Assembly: GCA_947259365.1 (NCBI GenBank)
Contig: CAMYMC010000035.1
Location: 26,146 to 90,145, forward strand
Length of the DNA stretch: 64,000 nt
Source of the DNA: an uncultured Acidimicrobiaceae bacterium
GTDB lineage: Bacteria > Actinomycetota > Acidimicrobiia > Spongiisociales > UBA5794
Direction: 5' to 3'
Below are positions 33,493 through 45,907 of the stretch, piece after piece. Numbering within the stretch: position 1 is the stretch's first letter; each line of letters begins with the position of its first letter. The position numbers and the translations under genes were made by a program. The notes beneath the pieces were generated by a model that saw nothing but the letters and a program-made list of their open reading frames with translations, was not told the origin of the DNA and searched no databases.

Positions 33493-34638
33493 GTGGACTC
33501 CAAGCGCGTCGCCAAGTGGGTGCGGCGCATCGCGATCGCGCTGGGCGCGTCGGCGGTGGCCGTGTGGCTCGTCGCGATCTGGGTGTTCTCCTCCATCCTC
33601 GGCGACGATCTACTCACGCCCCGACCCGACGATCCGGTCTACGACCTCGAGGTGGCGACGGTGGGGGGCGGGAGCGTCGTCATATCTCGCACCACCGAGA
33701 CCGAGCGAGACGGCGTGTGGGGCCTGGCGTCGGACACCGCCTACGGGCAGGTCTCGTCGATTATCGAGGTGCGAGATGACGTCGTCGAGCGCGGCTTCCG
33801 GTCGCTCGAGGGCGAGTTCCGGCCAGGCGACCGGGTGCGCTTCGACGAGTACGCCTACACCGGGAACCCGCGCACGGCCCACGGGATCATCTTCGAGGAC
33901 GTCCGAATCGCCGGCGAGCTGGGGGTGTACCCGGCGTGGAAGATCGACGGGGACCGCCACACGTGGATCCTCTACGTCCACGGCAGGGGAATCGACCGCC
34001 GCGAGCAGGCGCTTCGCATCCTTCCCGCGCTTCGCGATGCCGGCTTCCCGGTGCTCGTCATCACGTACCGCAACGACGTCGGGGCCCCTCCGGCGCCCGA
34101 TGGCCGGTATGGGTGGGGCCGGACCGAGTGGATGGATCTCGAGGCGGCAGCCCGCTTCGCCCAGCTCCAGGGAGCCGAGGAGCTCGTCCTGTTCGGCGTG
34201 TCGATGGGCGGAGCGATCACGTCGATGTTCCTCCACGAGTCCGACCTCGCCGCCCTGGCCGTCGGGCTGGTCCTCGACTCGCCGGTGCTCGACCTCGAGG
34301 CGACCGTCGACGTCGAGGCGGACGAGCGGGGCGTGCCGGGGATCTTCGTCGGCGGTGCGAAGACGCTCGCCACGCTGCGGTTCGACATCGACTGGCGCGA
34401 GCTCGACCAAGTGGAACGGGCCGCGGAGTTCGACGTCCCCGTCCTCCTCATGCACGGCTCCGACGACGGCACGGTTCCGGTTGCGTCCAGCGACGCCTTC
34501 GCCGCGGCGCGCCCCGACATCGTCGACTACGAGCGCTTTCAGGGAGCCGAGCACGTGAGGCTGTGGAACGAGGATCCGGTGCGATACGAGACAGCGGTGG
34601 TCGGCTTTCTCGACGAGGTCGCGGAGCCGCTGTCGTGA
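33493..34638 (+). CDS. Membrane-anchored alpha/beta hydrolase
   Basis: 381 residues. One N-terminal transmembrane helix (about 13-36), a ~110-residue beta-rich spacer, then the hydrolase domain with WILYVHGRGIDRREQALRI, nucleophile Ser in LVLFGVSMGGAITS, Asp in MHGSDDGTVP and His in FQGAEHVRLW. The domain should face outward. TAGCCT with a 7-nt spacer precedes the GTG. The stop overlaps the flavin reductase start (GTGA). Confidence 0.82.
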   Translation: MDSKRVAKWVRRIAIALGASAVAVWLVAIWVFSSILGDDLLTPRPDDPVYDLEVATVGGGSVVISRTTETERDGVWGLASDTAYGQVSSIIEVRDDVVERGFRSLEGEFRPGDRVRFDEYAYTGNPRTAHGIIFEDVRIAGELGVYPAWKIDGDRHTWILYVHGRGIDRREQALRILPALRDAGFPVLVITYRNDVGAPPAPDGRYGWGRTEWMDLEAAARFAQLQGAEELVLFGVSMGGAITSMFLHESDLAALAVGLVLDSPVLDLEATVDVEADERGVPGIFVGGAKTLATLRFDIDWRELDQVERAAEFDVPVLLMHGSDDGTVPVASSDAFAAARPDIVDYERFQGAEHVRLWNEDPVRYETAVVGFLDEVAEPLS

Positions 34639-35201
34639 TCGACCCTCACCTGAAGCGGGCCATCGGCCAGATGACCCACGGTGTCCACGTCGTCGCCTGC
34701 CGTTCGGGCGGCCTCGTCCGCGCCTACACGTCGACGTGGACGACGCAGCTGTCGTTCGAGGATCCCGTGATCGGGATCTCGGTGTCGCCGAAGCACGACA
34801 CGTACCCGCTCATCGAGCAGGAGGGATGGTTCGCGGTGTCCATCCTCGCCGGGGACCAGATCGAGCCGGCCCAGTACTTCTCGTACCCCGGGAGGCGCTT
34901 CAAGCACATCGGCGACTACCTCGACGAGGTCGACGGGGTGCCGGTCGTGAGGGGATGTGTCGCGTGGCTGCTGTGCGAGGTCTTCGACCGGGTCGAGATC
35001 CGCGACCACACGCTCTTCCTGGGCGAGGTCACCACCGTCGGCGAGGGCCGGCTCCGTGAACCGGGCCTCACCTACTCCTCGCGTAAGGGCTGGCGCATCG
35101 CCGACACCCGCGCCCGCCCCCGCGGCGTCTCGGTGCGAGACCGGCTCCTCGGTCGGCTCGCCGCCGCCGACGACGAGGACACGCCGCCCGACGGTAGGTG
35201 A
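34635..35201 (+). CDS. Flavin reductase-like domain protein
   Basis: 188 residues of the FMN-binding split-barrel flavin reductase group: KRAIGQMTHGVHVVACRSG, AYTSTWTTQLSFEDPVIGIS and GWFAVSILAGDQIEPAQYFS. It likely binds FMN and reduces or uses flavin for a partner oxygenase, but none is adjacent. Translationally coupled to the upstream hydrolase gene. Confidence 0.82.
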   Translation: MIDPHLKRAIGQMTHGVHVVACRSGGLVRAYTSTWTTQLSFEDPVIGISVSPKHDTYPLIEQEGWFAVSILAGDQIEPAQYFSYPGRRFKHIGDYLDEVDGVPVVRGCVAWLLCEVFDRVEIRDHTLFLGEVTTVGEGRLREPGLTYSSRKGWRIADTRARPRGVSVRDRLLGRLAAADDEDTPPDGR

Positions 35202-35210
35202 CGCGGTCGG

Positions 35211-36248
35211 TCACCCGGATCGGACCTCGGGGACGATGACCGACCGCACCGGTGCCCGGGAGACGGCGAGGTCGTCGAGGACGGAGTTCACCGCGGCCGC
35301 GTCGAGAGGGATGCGATTCGTGACGATGTCGTCGAAGCGCAGCGTGCCGTCTGCGGCGAAGGCGAGAAGCTCGTCGATCTCGGTCCCCAGGTGATCGGAC
35401 GACCCGACGACGGTGCGTTCGCCGACGATGAGGTCGCGGTAGGGAGCAACGGGGAGATCCTCGGCGGTCAGCCCGACGGCGACGATGCGTCCCATCGGCG
35501 CCGCGGCGTCGAGGCCGGCGCGCAGGAGTGGGACGGAACCGACGAGGTCCAGGGTGACGGCCACCGGCCCGCCGGCGGCGGCGCGGATCCTGGAGGCGAG
35601 GTCCGTACCACCCTCGACGGCGACGGCACCGAGCCGTGCCGCCGTGGCGAGCTTCTCCGCGTCGATGTCGACTGCGATCACCCGTGCCGCCCCGAGCACC
35701 GCGGCGAGCTGGACTGCGGCCATCCCCAACCCGCCGACACCGAGGACCGCAACCGTCTCGCCGGGGACGAGCCTTGCCTTGCGGAGGGCGTGGAGCGACG
35801 TCGCCGTCGAGCACATCATCACGGCGGCGTGGTCGATCGGGACGCTATCCGGCACGAGGTGGGTGTTGCGCGCCGGGATCGCGATCGCTGCCGCATACCC
35901 GCCGTCACGGTCCTTGCCGAGCATCCGGGCCTCAGGGCAGAACTGCTCGACGCCCGCTGCGCAGTAGCGGCAGGTGCCGCAGGTGACGAGGTAATGCAGC
36001 CCGACGCGCTGGCCGGGAGTGCGGTCGACGACCGACTCACCGACCTCGGTGATGGTGCCGGCGATCTCGTGGCCGAGGGTCAGCGGGAGCGGTCCCGCCG
36101 CCGGGAACCCGGACCGGTAGTGGAGATCGGAACGACATATCCCGGCGGCCCCGATCGAGACGAGCACCTCGTCCGGACCCGGGGCCACCGCCGGCAGGTC
36201 GCGGTCCTCGAGGGGCGCGCCCGCCGTGATCAGCCTGACCGCTCGCAT
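35211..36248 (-). CDS. Zinc-dependent alcohol dehydrogenase (MDR family)
   Basis: 345 residues. Catalytic-zinc residues Cys38 (GICRSDLHY), His60 and Glu61 (LGHEIAGT); structural zinc site in TCGTCRYCAAGVEQFC; Rossmann motif VLGVGGLGMAAVQLA. It should oxidise an alcohol with NAD(P). The ATG is fixed by GGAGGTGA. It is not part of the BMC operon 13 kb away, and its role as an NADH-recycling partner for the BMC is only a possibility. Confidence 0.9.
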   Translation of the reverse strand: MRAVRLITAGAPLEDRDLPAVAPGPDEVLVSIGAAGICRSDLHYRSGFPAAGPLPLTLGHEIAGTITEVGESVVDRTPGQRVGLHYLVTCGTCRYCAAGVEQFCPEARMLGKDRDGGYAAAIAIPARNTHLVPDSVPIDHAAVMMCSTATSLHALRKARLVPGETVAVLGVGGLGMAAVQLAAVLGAARVIAVDIDAEKLATAARLGAVAVEGGTDLASRIRAAAGGPVAVTLDLVGSVPLLRAGLDAAAPMGRIVAVGLTAEDLPVAPYRDLIVGERTVVGSSDHLGTEIDELLAFAADGTLRFDDIVTNRIPLDAAAVNSVLDDLAVSRAPVRSVIVPEVRSG

Positions 36249-36346
36249 CGTCACCTCCGATTCACCGCTCCTTTGCCGGCCCCGTCCGACGTGGGTGCGG
36301 GGCCGCCGGGCCGGTCCCCCGACCGCCTCTGCGACAATACCGGGCC

Positions 36347-37479
36347 ATGCTCTATCTCGACCATGCCGCAACAACCGTCCTGCGCCCGGAGGCGCGCGAG
36401 GCGATGGTGCCCTACCTCGGGGAGAAGTACGGGAACCCGTCTGGGCTCCACGAGGTGTCGCGGCGCGCCAAGCACGCCATCGAGACGGCACGGGAGCAAG
36501 CGGCCGAGCTCATCGGCGCCGCCCGCCCTCTCGAGATCGTCTTCACCGGGGGAGGCACCGAGGCGGACAACCTCGCAGTTGCCGGCGCCGCGCTCGCCGG
36601 AGGCGGCCGGGGCGGGGTCGTGACGACGGCCGTCGAGCACGAAGCCGTGCTGGAGACCGCGCGGTTTGTGTCGCGTCTGGGATGCCCGGTGAGCATCGTC
36701 GGGGTCGACCGGTCGGGGCGGATCGACCCGGACGAGGTCGCCGCCGCCGTGTCCCCCGAGACCGCCGTCGTCTCCGTCATGACGGCGAACAACGAGACCG
36801 GCACGCTCCTCGATGTGGGCGACGCGGCCCGGGCGGTGCGCGCCGCCAGGCCCGATGTGGCAGTCCACACCGACGCGGTGCAGGCGTTCATCTCGGAGGA
36901 CGTCACGGTGACGAGCACCGGCGCCGACCTCATCGCCCTCGCCTCCCACAAGCTCGGTGGGCCCAAGGGAGTCGGCATGCTGTACGTGCGCAGCGGCGTC
37001 GAGCTCGAGCCGGTCGTCCACGGGGGCGGCCAGGAGCTCGGCAGGCGCTCAGGCACCCACAACGTCGCCGGCATCGTGGGCATGGTTGCCGCCATGGAGC
37101 GCTGCGTCGCCGACCGGGACAGATTCCGCAGCCGCATCGGCGCTGCCCGGGACCGGTTCGAAGCGGCGTTGCGCCAGGGTCGTCCCGATGTCGTCGTCAA
37201 CGCCCCTCCGGACGGCCGCCTCGTCCAGCACTCTCATCTTCGCTTCCCCGGTGTCTCCGCTGAGACACTCCTCATTCGTCTCGACCAGAGCGGAGTCGCC
37301 GCTTCGGCCGGCTCGGCGTGCCAGTCGGGTGCGGTGACGACCTCCCATGTCCTCGAGGCCATGGGGTTCGGCGGCACCGAAGCAGCCGAGTGCGTGCGGT
37401 TCTCGTTCGGCTGGGTCACCGTGCCCGATGACGGAGACCACGCCGCCAAGCAGGTGCTGGCCGTGCTCGAGGAGCTGGC

Positions 37480-37483
<4 letters not shown>
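36347..37483 (+). CDS. Cysteine desulfurase (IscS/NifS family)
   Basis: 378 residues. LYLDHAATTVLRPEARE at the N-terminus, PLP lysine Lys202 in ALASHKLGGPKGVG and persulfide Cys325 in SAGSACQSGAVTTSHVL. It takes sulfur from cysteine for tRNA thiolation and possibly Fe-S assembly. The following mnmA gene overlaps by 4 nt, suggesting that sulfur delivery to MnmA is its main job. GACAAT lies 8 nt before the ATG, a weaker version of the local -10 pattern. Confidence 0.93.
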
Positions 37484-40621
<3,138 letters not shown>

Positions 40622-40633
40622 GAATCCGTCCGG

Positions 40634-41035
40634 TCACTGGACCCGGAACGACCATTTCAGCTCGCCGGGATCGGGAAGACCGACCGTGCGATCCCACCTG
40701 ACGAAGACCGAGTGGATGCCGGGTCGCCACGTCTCGAACGTCAGCCCGGGCCCGGGTCGCCACACGTAGATCCCCGTCGACTCCGTGAACCGTATCTCGT
40801 CGAGGGGAATGCGCACGCCGTCGACGAAGAGCTCGATCCCGTAGCCGACTCCCATGTCGATCTCGAGCTGTGTTTGGCGCAGGACGGCGGCACCGTCGAT
40901 CGGTGAGATCCGCTCGACGGCTTCCGGCAGCTCGGTGAGGCGCCCGCTCGGGGCGAGGACGACCGCGCCGACGACGACGGCGGCCAGCGCTACGCCGAGG
41001 AAGGCGAACGTCATCCGATACCGGTTGGGGCTCAC
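40634..41035 (-). CDS. Membrane-anchored protein of unknown function
   Basis: 133 residues: one transmembrane helix (about 8-28), then a small beta-rich domain with ISPIDGAAVLRQTQLEIDM, IELFVDGVRIPLDEI and a final PGELKWSFRVQ, reminiscent of an extracellular Ig-like fold. Not recognised as a named family. GTG start with TAACAT 8 nt upstream. Divergent from dapC. Confidence 0.6.
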   Translation of the reverse strand: MSPNRYRMTFAFLGVALAAVVVGAVVLAPSGRLTELPEAVERISPIDGAAVLRQTQLEIDMGVGYGIELFVDGVRIPLDEIRFTESTGIYVWRPGPGLTFETWRPGIHSVFVRWDRTVGLPDPGELKWSFRVQ

Positions 41036-41096
41036 CGTGTCGGATGTTACGGCGCCACCGAGCGGCTCGATCGGGCGCGACTAGCGTTGGGCGGCG

Positions 41097-42251
41097 ATGG
41101 AGCTCAATCCGGTGCTTGCCGAGCTCGGCGCCTACCCGATCGCCACCATTCAGGAGCGGGCTAGGGCCCGGCGCGACGTCGGCAAGCCGCTCATCGACTT
41201 CTCCATCGGGGACCCTCGTGAGCCGACGCCGCCGTTCATCGCAGCCGCGCTGCGGGCCGCGGTCCCCGAGGTCTCCCAGTACCCGACCACCGCCGGGCTC
41301 CTCGAGCTTCGCCGCGCCATCTCCGCGTACCTCGATCGTCGGTTCTCCGTCGAGGTCGACCCCGAGACACAGATCATTCCCACGTCCGGGGCGAAAGAGG
41401 CCGTCTTCTCGACTCCGCTCGCCTTCATCGACAGGAGCGGGCCGCCACCGGCGGTGGTGTTCGGAACGCCCGGCTACCCCATCTACGAGCGCGGAGCTCG
41501 TTTCGCCGGGGCTGACGCGGTCGGCGTCGTGCTCGGCGGGGACTTCGTGTTCCGGGCCGGAGACATCTCCGGCGGGGTGTGGGAACGGGCGAGGCTCGTG
41601 TGGACGTGCACACCGCACAACCCGACCGGAGCCGTCACGTCGCTCGAAGACCTCACCGGGCTCGTTGCTCGCTGTCGTGAGCACGGCGCCCTGCTGCTCA
41701 GCGACGAGTGCTACGCCGACATCTACGAGCCGGCGGCGTTCCCAGACGGACCACCGTCCGCCCTCCAGGCGGCCGGCCCCGGCGCCGAAGGCGTGCTCGC
41801 GTTCTTCTCGTGCTCGAAGCGCTCCGGCATGACCGGGTATCGGTCGGGCGCGATCGTCGGCGATGCCGCAGCGGTGGCAGCGCTCAAGGACCTGAGGACG
41901 GCCACCGGCACCGCATCCCCCGAGTTCGTCCAGGCGGCGGCGGTCGCGGCGTGGGCCGACGATGCCCACGCGGCTCGCCGGCGCGAGATCTTCGCCGAGA
42001 AGCGCGCGGTCCTCCGCAAGGCGTTCGCCGACCTCGGGTACCGCACGGTCGCCTCCGACGCCGGGTTGTATCTCTGGGTCGAGGTCCCCGACGACCTCGC
42101 CGTCACCGACCGGCTGCTCGACGACGGCGTCGTCGTCTCGCCGGGTCGGTACTTCGGTGAGGGGGGTTCGGGTCACCTCAGGCTGGCGCTCGTCCCCACG
42201 GTCGAGGAATGCGAAGCGGCCGTGGACGTGCTGGGCAGGTGCCTGGGGTGA
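41097..42251 (+). CDS. dapC: N-succinyldiaminopimelate aminotransferase (DapC-type)
   Basis: 384 residues, fold-type I aminotransferase: LIDFSIGDPREPTPPFI, TSGAKEAVFSTPLAF, CTPHNPTGAV, LLLSDECYADIY and PLP lysine in FFSCSKRSGMTGYRSG. Its place directly before dapD and dapE, with 4-nt overlaps, supports the succinyl-DAP role: N-succinyl-2-amino-6-ketopimelate plus glutamate to succinyl-LL-DAP. TAGCGT precedes the ATG by 9 nt. Confidence 0.9.
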   Translation: MELNPVLAELGAYPIATIQERARARRDVGKPLIDFSIGDPREPTPPFIAAALRAAVPEVSQYPTTAGLLELRRAISAYLDRRFSVEVDPETQIIPTSGAKEAVFSTPLAFIDRSGPPPAVVFGTPGYPIYERGARFAGADAVGVVLGGDFVFRAGDISGGVWERARLVWTCTPHNPTGAVTSLEDLTGLVARCREHGALLLSDECYADIYEPAAFPDGPPSALQAAGPGAEGVLAFFSCSKRSGMTGYRSGAIVGDAAAVAALKDLRTATGTASPEFVQAAAVAAWADDAHAARRREIFAEKRAVLRKAFADLGYRTVASDAGLYLWVEVPDDLAVTDRLLDDGVVVSPGRYFGEGGSGHLRLALVPTVEECEAAVDVLGRCLG

Positions 42252-43054
42252 GCGACCGGGGCCTCATCGAGGCGGCATACGCCGATCCGTCGCTCCACGC
42301 CGGAGCCGCAGACGCGGTGGCGCGCACGATCGCGGCGCTCGACCGCGGTGAGGTTCGCGTCGCCGAGCGCCGCGACGGGGAGTGGCGGGTCAACGACTGG
42401 GTGAAGGAGGCGATCCTGCTCCACTTCAGGCTCGCCGATCTCGTCACGTTCGAGGTCGGGATGTTCGAGTACCACGACAAGATCCCGCCGAAGCGGGGGC
42501 TCGCCGCGTCCGGGATCCGCGTTGTGCCGCCGGGAGTCGTGCGCTACGGCGCCTTCTGTGAGCCTGGCGTCGTCATCATGCCCGGGTACGTCAACATCGG
42601 TGCCTACGTCGGTTCGGGCACGATGGTCGACACATGGGCGACCGTCGGATCGTGTGCCCAGATCGGGCGCGACGTCCACCTCTCTGGCGGGGTGGGCATC
42701 GGAGGTGTGCTCGAGCCGCCCTCGGCGCGACCCGTCATCGTCGAGGACGGTGCGTTCATCGGCAGCCGGTGCATCCTCGTCGAAGGCGTCCTCGTCGAGC
42801 AGGGGGCTGTGCTCGGGGCGAACACGACGATCACGTCGTCGACGCCGATCATCGACGTCACCGGCGACGAGCCGGCGGAGTACCGGGGGAGGATCCCGGC
42901 GAACTCCGTCGTCGTGCCCGGCACCCGCCCCAAGGGATTCCCGGCCGGCACGTACGACCTGCAGTGCGCCCTCATCATCGGCCGGCGCTCCGAGTCCACC
43001 GACCGCAAGACGTCGCTCAACGAGGCGCTTCGAATCTTCGAGGTCCCGGTGTGA
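42248..43054 (+). CDS. dapD: 2,3,4,5-tetrahydropyridine-2,6-dicarboxylate N-succinyltransferase
   Basis: 268 residues with left-handed beta-helix hexapeptide repeats (VGSGTMVDTWATVGSCAQIG, VGIGGVLEPPSARPVIVEDG) and the N-terminal helical domain with NDWVKEAILLHFRL. It succinylates tetrahydrodipicolinate in lysine/diaminopimelate synthesis. Length is close to the E. coli enzyme rather than the longer mycobacterial form. GTG overlaps the dapC stop. Confidence 0.95.
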   Translation: MSDRGLIEAAYADPSLHAGAADAVARTIAALDRGEVRVAERRDGEWRVNDWVKEAILLHFRLADLVTFEVGMFEYHDKIPPKRGLAASGIRVVPPGVVRYGAFCEPGVVIMPGYVNIGAYVGSGTMVDTWATVGSCAQIGRDVHLSGGVGIGGVLEPPSARPVIVEDGAFIGSRCILVEGVLVEQGAVLGANTTITSSTPIIDVTGDEPAEYRGRIPANSVVVPGTRPKGFPAGTYDLQCALIIGRRSESTDRKTSLNEALRIFEVPV

Positions 43055-44100
43055 GCGCGCTCTCCGACACTCTCGCCTCCCTCGTCGACGTTCCGTCGGT
43101 GACCGGCAACGAGGGCCGGTTGTGCACCGTGGTCGCCGAGCGGCTGCTCCCCATCTTCACGATGCAGGGTGTCCAGCGCCTCGGCAACAGCCTCGTCGTG
43201 GGTCAGCAGACCGGCCGGCCGCTCGTGTCGCTGTTTGGGCATCTCGACACGGTTCCCGAGCAGCAGAACGCGGGCAGCAGGATCGAGGAGGGGAGGATGT
43301 ACGGGCTCGGCACCTCCGACATGAAGGCCGGGCTCGCCGTGATGATCCACCTCCTCGAGGACGACGCGGTGCGTGCCGGCGACTACGACGTCGTCGGCGT
43401 CTTCTACGACAAAGAGGAGGGCCCCGCGGACGAGAACGGGCTCGAGGAGGTCCTCGACCGGGCACCGTGGCTCGGCGACAGCGTGCTGGCGGTCGTGCTC
43501 GAGCCGACCGACCTCGCCCTCGAGCTCGGATGCAACGGCGTCATCAATGCCGAGGTGGTATTCCGCGGGCATGCCGCCCACAGCGCCCGGCCGTGGCTGG
43601 GGGAGAACGCGGTGACGAAGGCGGGCGAGTGGCTGGCAGGGATGCACGAGCGGGACCCGGAGCTGGTCCGCATCGGCGGGCTCGAGTACCGGGAGGTCTT
43701 CTCGGTCACGACGGCATCGGGCGGCATCGCCAACAACGTGATCCCTTCCGTGTTCACGGTCAACGTCAACCATCGTTTCCCGCCGATCTACGACCTCGAG
43801 ACGGCCGAGGTCAGGCTCCGTGAAGTTGCCGCCGCCGCCGACGAGATCGTCATCAGGGATCGGGCACCCGCCGGCAAGATTCCGGAGACGAACCCGCACC
43901 TCGACCGCCTCGAGCAGTCCCTTCGGGCTCGACGAGCGGCGAAGCAGGCGTGGACCGACGTCGCCCGTCTCACCGAGCGCGGGATCCCCGCCGTCAACTA
44001 CGGGCCCGGCGAGGTGGCCCAGGCTCACCAGGCAACGGAGTCGGTGGCGCTCGCCAATCTCGACGCCGCCTACGAGGCGCTACGACGGTTCCTCACCTGA
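43051..44100 (+). CDS. dapE: Succinyl-diaminopimelate desuccinylase
   Basis: 349 residues, M20 metallopeptidase fold: SLFGHLDTVPEQQ, LGTSDMKAGLAVMI (bridging Asp) and FYDKEEGPADENG (catalytic/bridging Glu), with the dimerisation lid FRGHAAHSARPWLGENAV. It releases LL-diaminopimelate, completing the three-step succinylase branch with DapC and DapD. GTG overlaps the dapD stop. Confidence 0.93.
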   Translation: MSALSDTLASLVDVPSVTGNEGRLCTVVAERLLPIFTMQGVQRLGNSLVVGQQTGRPLVSLFGHLDTVPEQQNAGSRIEEGRMYGLGTSDMKAGLAVMIHLLEDDAVRAGDYDVVGVFYDKEEGPADENGLEEVLDRAPWLGDSVLAVVLEPTDLALELGCNGVINAEVVFRGHAAHSARPWLGENAVTKAGEWLAGMHERDPELVRIGGLEYREVFSVTTASGGIANNVIPSVFTVNVNHRFPPIYDLETAEVRLREVAAAADEIVIRDRAPAGKIPETNPHLDRLEQSLRARRAAKQAWTDVARLTERGIPAVNYGPGEVAQAHQATESVALANLDAAYEALRRFLT

Positions 44101-44155
44101 GCGGCGGGTCTGCGCCACACAAGGGTGCCGGGTGCCTCGGGTAGCATCCCGCGCC

Positions 44156-44446
44156 ATGCCCATCGACATCGACATCGCCAAGGTGGCGCGCCTCGCCCGC
44201 ATCGCCCTCGGCGAGGAGGAGCTGGAGCGTTACGGCGCCCAGCTGACGGCGATCCTCGAGGCTGCGGAGCAGGTCCAAGCCCTCCCCACCGAGGGAGTCG
44301 AGCCGACGTCGCATCCGCTGCCGTCGACGAACGCGTTCCGACCCGACGTCGTGACCGCGTCGCTGCCTCGCGTCGAGATCCTCGCCGCCGCTCCCGAGAC
44401 CGAGGACGGCTACTTCAAGGTCCCCCGCATCCTCGAGGCACCGTGA
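44156..44446 (+). CDS. gatC: Asp-tRNA(Asn)/Glu-tRNA(Gln) amidotransferase subunit C
   Basis: 96 residues: IDIAKVARLARIALGEEELER and a C-terminal extended region FRPDVVTASLPRVEILAAAP then DGYFKVPRIL. GatC stabilises GatA and clamps it to GatB. TAGCAT lies 8 nt before the ATG, starting the gatCAB operon; its stop overlaps the gatA GTG. Confidence 0.95.
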   Translation: MPIDIDIAKVARLARIALGEEELERYGAQLTAILEAAEQVQALPTEGVEPTSHPLPSTNAFRPDVVTASLPRVEILAAAPETEDGYFKVPRILEAP

Positions 44447-45907
44447 CGGATCTCGCCGACCTCACCGCGGCGGAGGCGGGCGGCGCCCTGCGGGCGGGAG
44501 AGTTCACCTCCGTCGAGCTTCTCGAGGCGGTTTACCGAACCGCACCTCCACGCCTATCTCACGATCGACCGCGACGGTGCGATGCGTGGCGCCGAGGCGG
44601 CCGATGCCGCGTTCGCCGCCGGTGAGGTACAAGGCCCTCTCCAGGGGATCCCGGTGGCGCTCAAGGACAACATGTGCACCAGGGGGATGCCGACGACGTG
44701 CTCGTCGAAGATCCTCGACGGCTACGAGCCGCCGTACGACGCCACCGTCGCGGCGAGGCTCCGCGCCGGCGGCGCCGTCATCGTCGGCAAGACGAACCTC
44801 GACGAGTTCGCCATGGGCTCGTCGACGGAGAACTCCGCCTACGGCCCGACGTTCAACCCGTGGGATCCCGCCACCGTCCCCGGTGGGTCGTCGGGGGGCT
44901 CGGCTGCCGCAGTTGCCGCCGGGACAGCGCTCGTAGCGCTGGGTTCGGACACCGGTGGATCCATCCGCCAACCGGCGTCGCTGTGCGGGATCGTCGGCAT
45001 GAAGCCGACCTACGGCCTCGTCAGCCGGTACGGGCTCATCGCCTTTGCCTCCTCGCTCGACCAGATCGGGCCGATGACGCGCACGGTCGCCGATGCGGTC
45101 GCCCTGCTCGAGACGGTCGCCGGGTTCGATCCCCTCGACGCCACGAGCTACCGGGGCGAGGTCCCGTCCTTCGGGCGCTCGCTCGAGGCCGGGGTGGCCG
45201 GGTTGCGCATCGGCGTCGTGACCGAGCTCACCTCTGAGGGAATCGACTCGCAGGTGCTCGGCGCGGTGACGTCGATGCTCGACGACCTCGCAGAGGCCGG
45301 GGCCGACATCAGTGAGGTGTCGCTCCCGTCGACGACGTACGGGTTGCCGGCGTATTACCTCATCGCACCCGCCGAGTGCTCCGCCAACCTCGCCCGCTTC
45401 GACGGTGTCCGCTACGGGCTCCGGGTCGAGGGCGAGACGACGGAAGAGATGATGGCCCGGACGAGGGCGGAGGGATTCGGGCCCGAGGTGGTGCGACGGG
45501 TGCTGTTGGGTACCTACGCCCTCTCCGCCGGCTATTACGACGCGTTCTACGGGCGCGCCCTCAGGGTGCGAACTCTCATCCGGCGCGATTTCGAGCGGGC
45601 GTACGAGGACGTGGACGTGCTGGTTTCCCCGACGAGCCCGACGACGGCCTTCGCGGTCGGGGAGCGAGCGGCGGATCCGCTCGCGATGTACTACTCCGAC
45701 GTGTGCACGATCCCCAGCAACCTCACCGGGGACCCCGGCATCTCGGTCCCGATCGGGGTCGACGACGCCGGGCTCCCGATCGGGTTCCAGGTGATGGCGC
45801 CGGCGCTGGAGGAGGAGCGGCTGTTCCGCGTCGCCGCCGAAGTGGAGCGGCTCGCCGCGTTCTCCGCCCGGCCCGCCCTCGCCACCTCCGAGGTGGTGGC
45901 GTCGTGA
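44443..45907 (+). CDS. gatA: Asp-tRNA(Asn)/Glu-tRNA(Gln) amidotransferase subunit A, interrupted by a frameshift
   Basis: Translation from GTG 44443 (overlapping gatC) reads [19 protein letters not shown], then [11 protein letters not shown] up to 44535, then runs out of frame. Homology resumes one base later in another frame with [14 protein letters not shown] from 44537 and continues intact to 45907. About six residues expected between the two blocks are missing, so the lesion looks like a ~17-nt (3n+2) deletion. Beyond it all catalytic elements are present: Lys in [18 protein letters not shown] and the Ser of [12 protein letters not shown], plus [22 protein letters not shown]. GatA makes ammonia from glutamine for transamidation. 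Essential where GlnRS is absent, so an assembly error is the likeliest cause; an internal start at ATG 44582 would lack the N-terminus. Confidence 0.88.

Noticed and set aside
35211..36248. Zinc alcohol dehydrogenase as a missing BMC enzyme
   Set aside because: It has no N- or C-terminal encapsulation-like helix, is 13 kb away on the other strand and has its own ribosome-binding site.
44582..45907. gatA as a normal gene starting at ATG 44582
   Set aside because: Frame-specific homology extends upstream to 44537, and the missing N-terminal part is present in another frame directly after gatC; a frameshift explains the data better.
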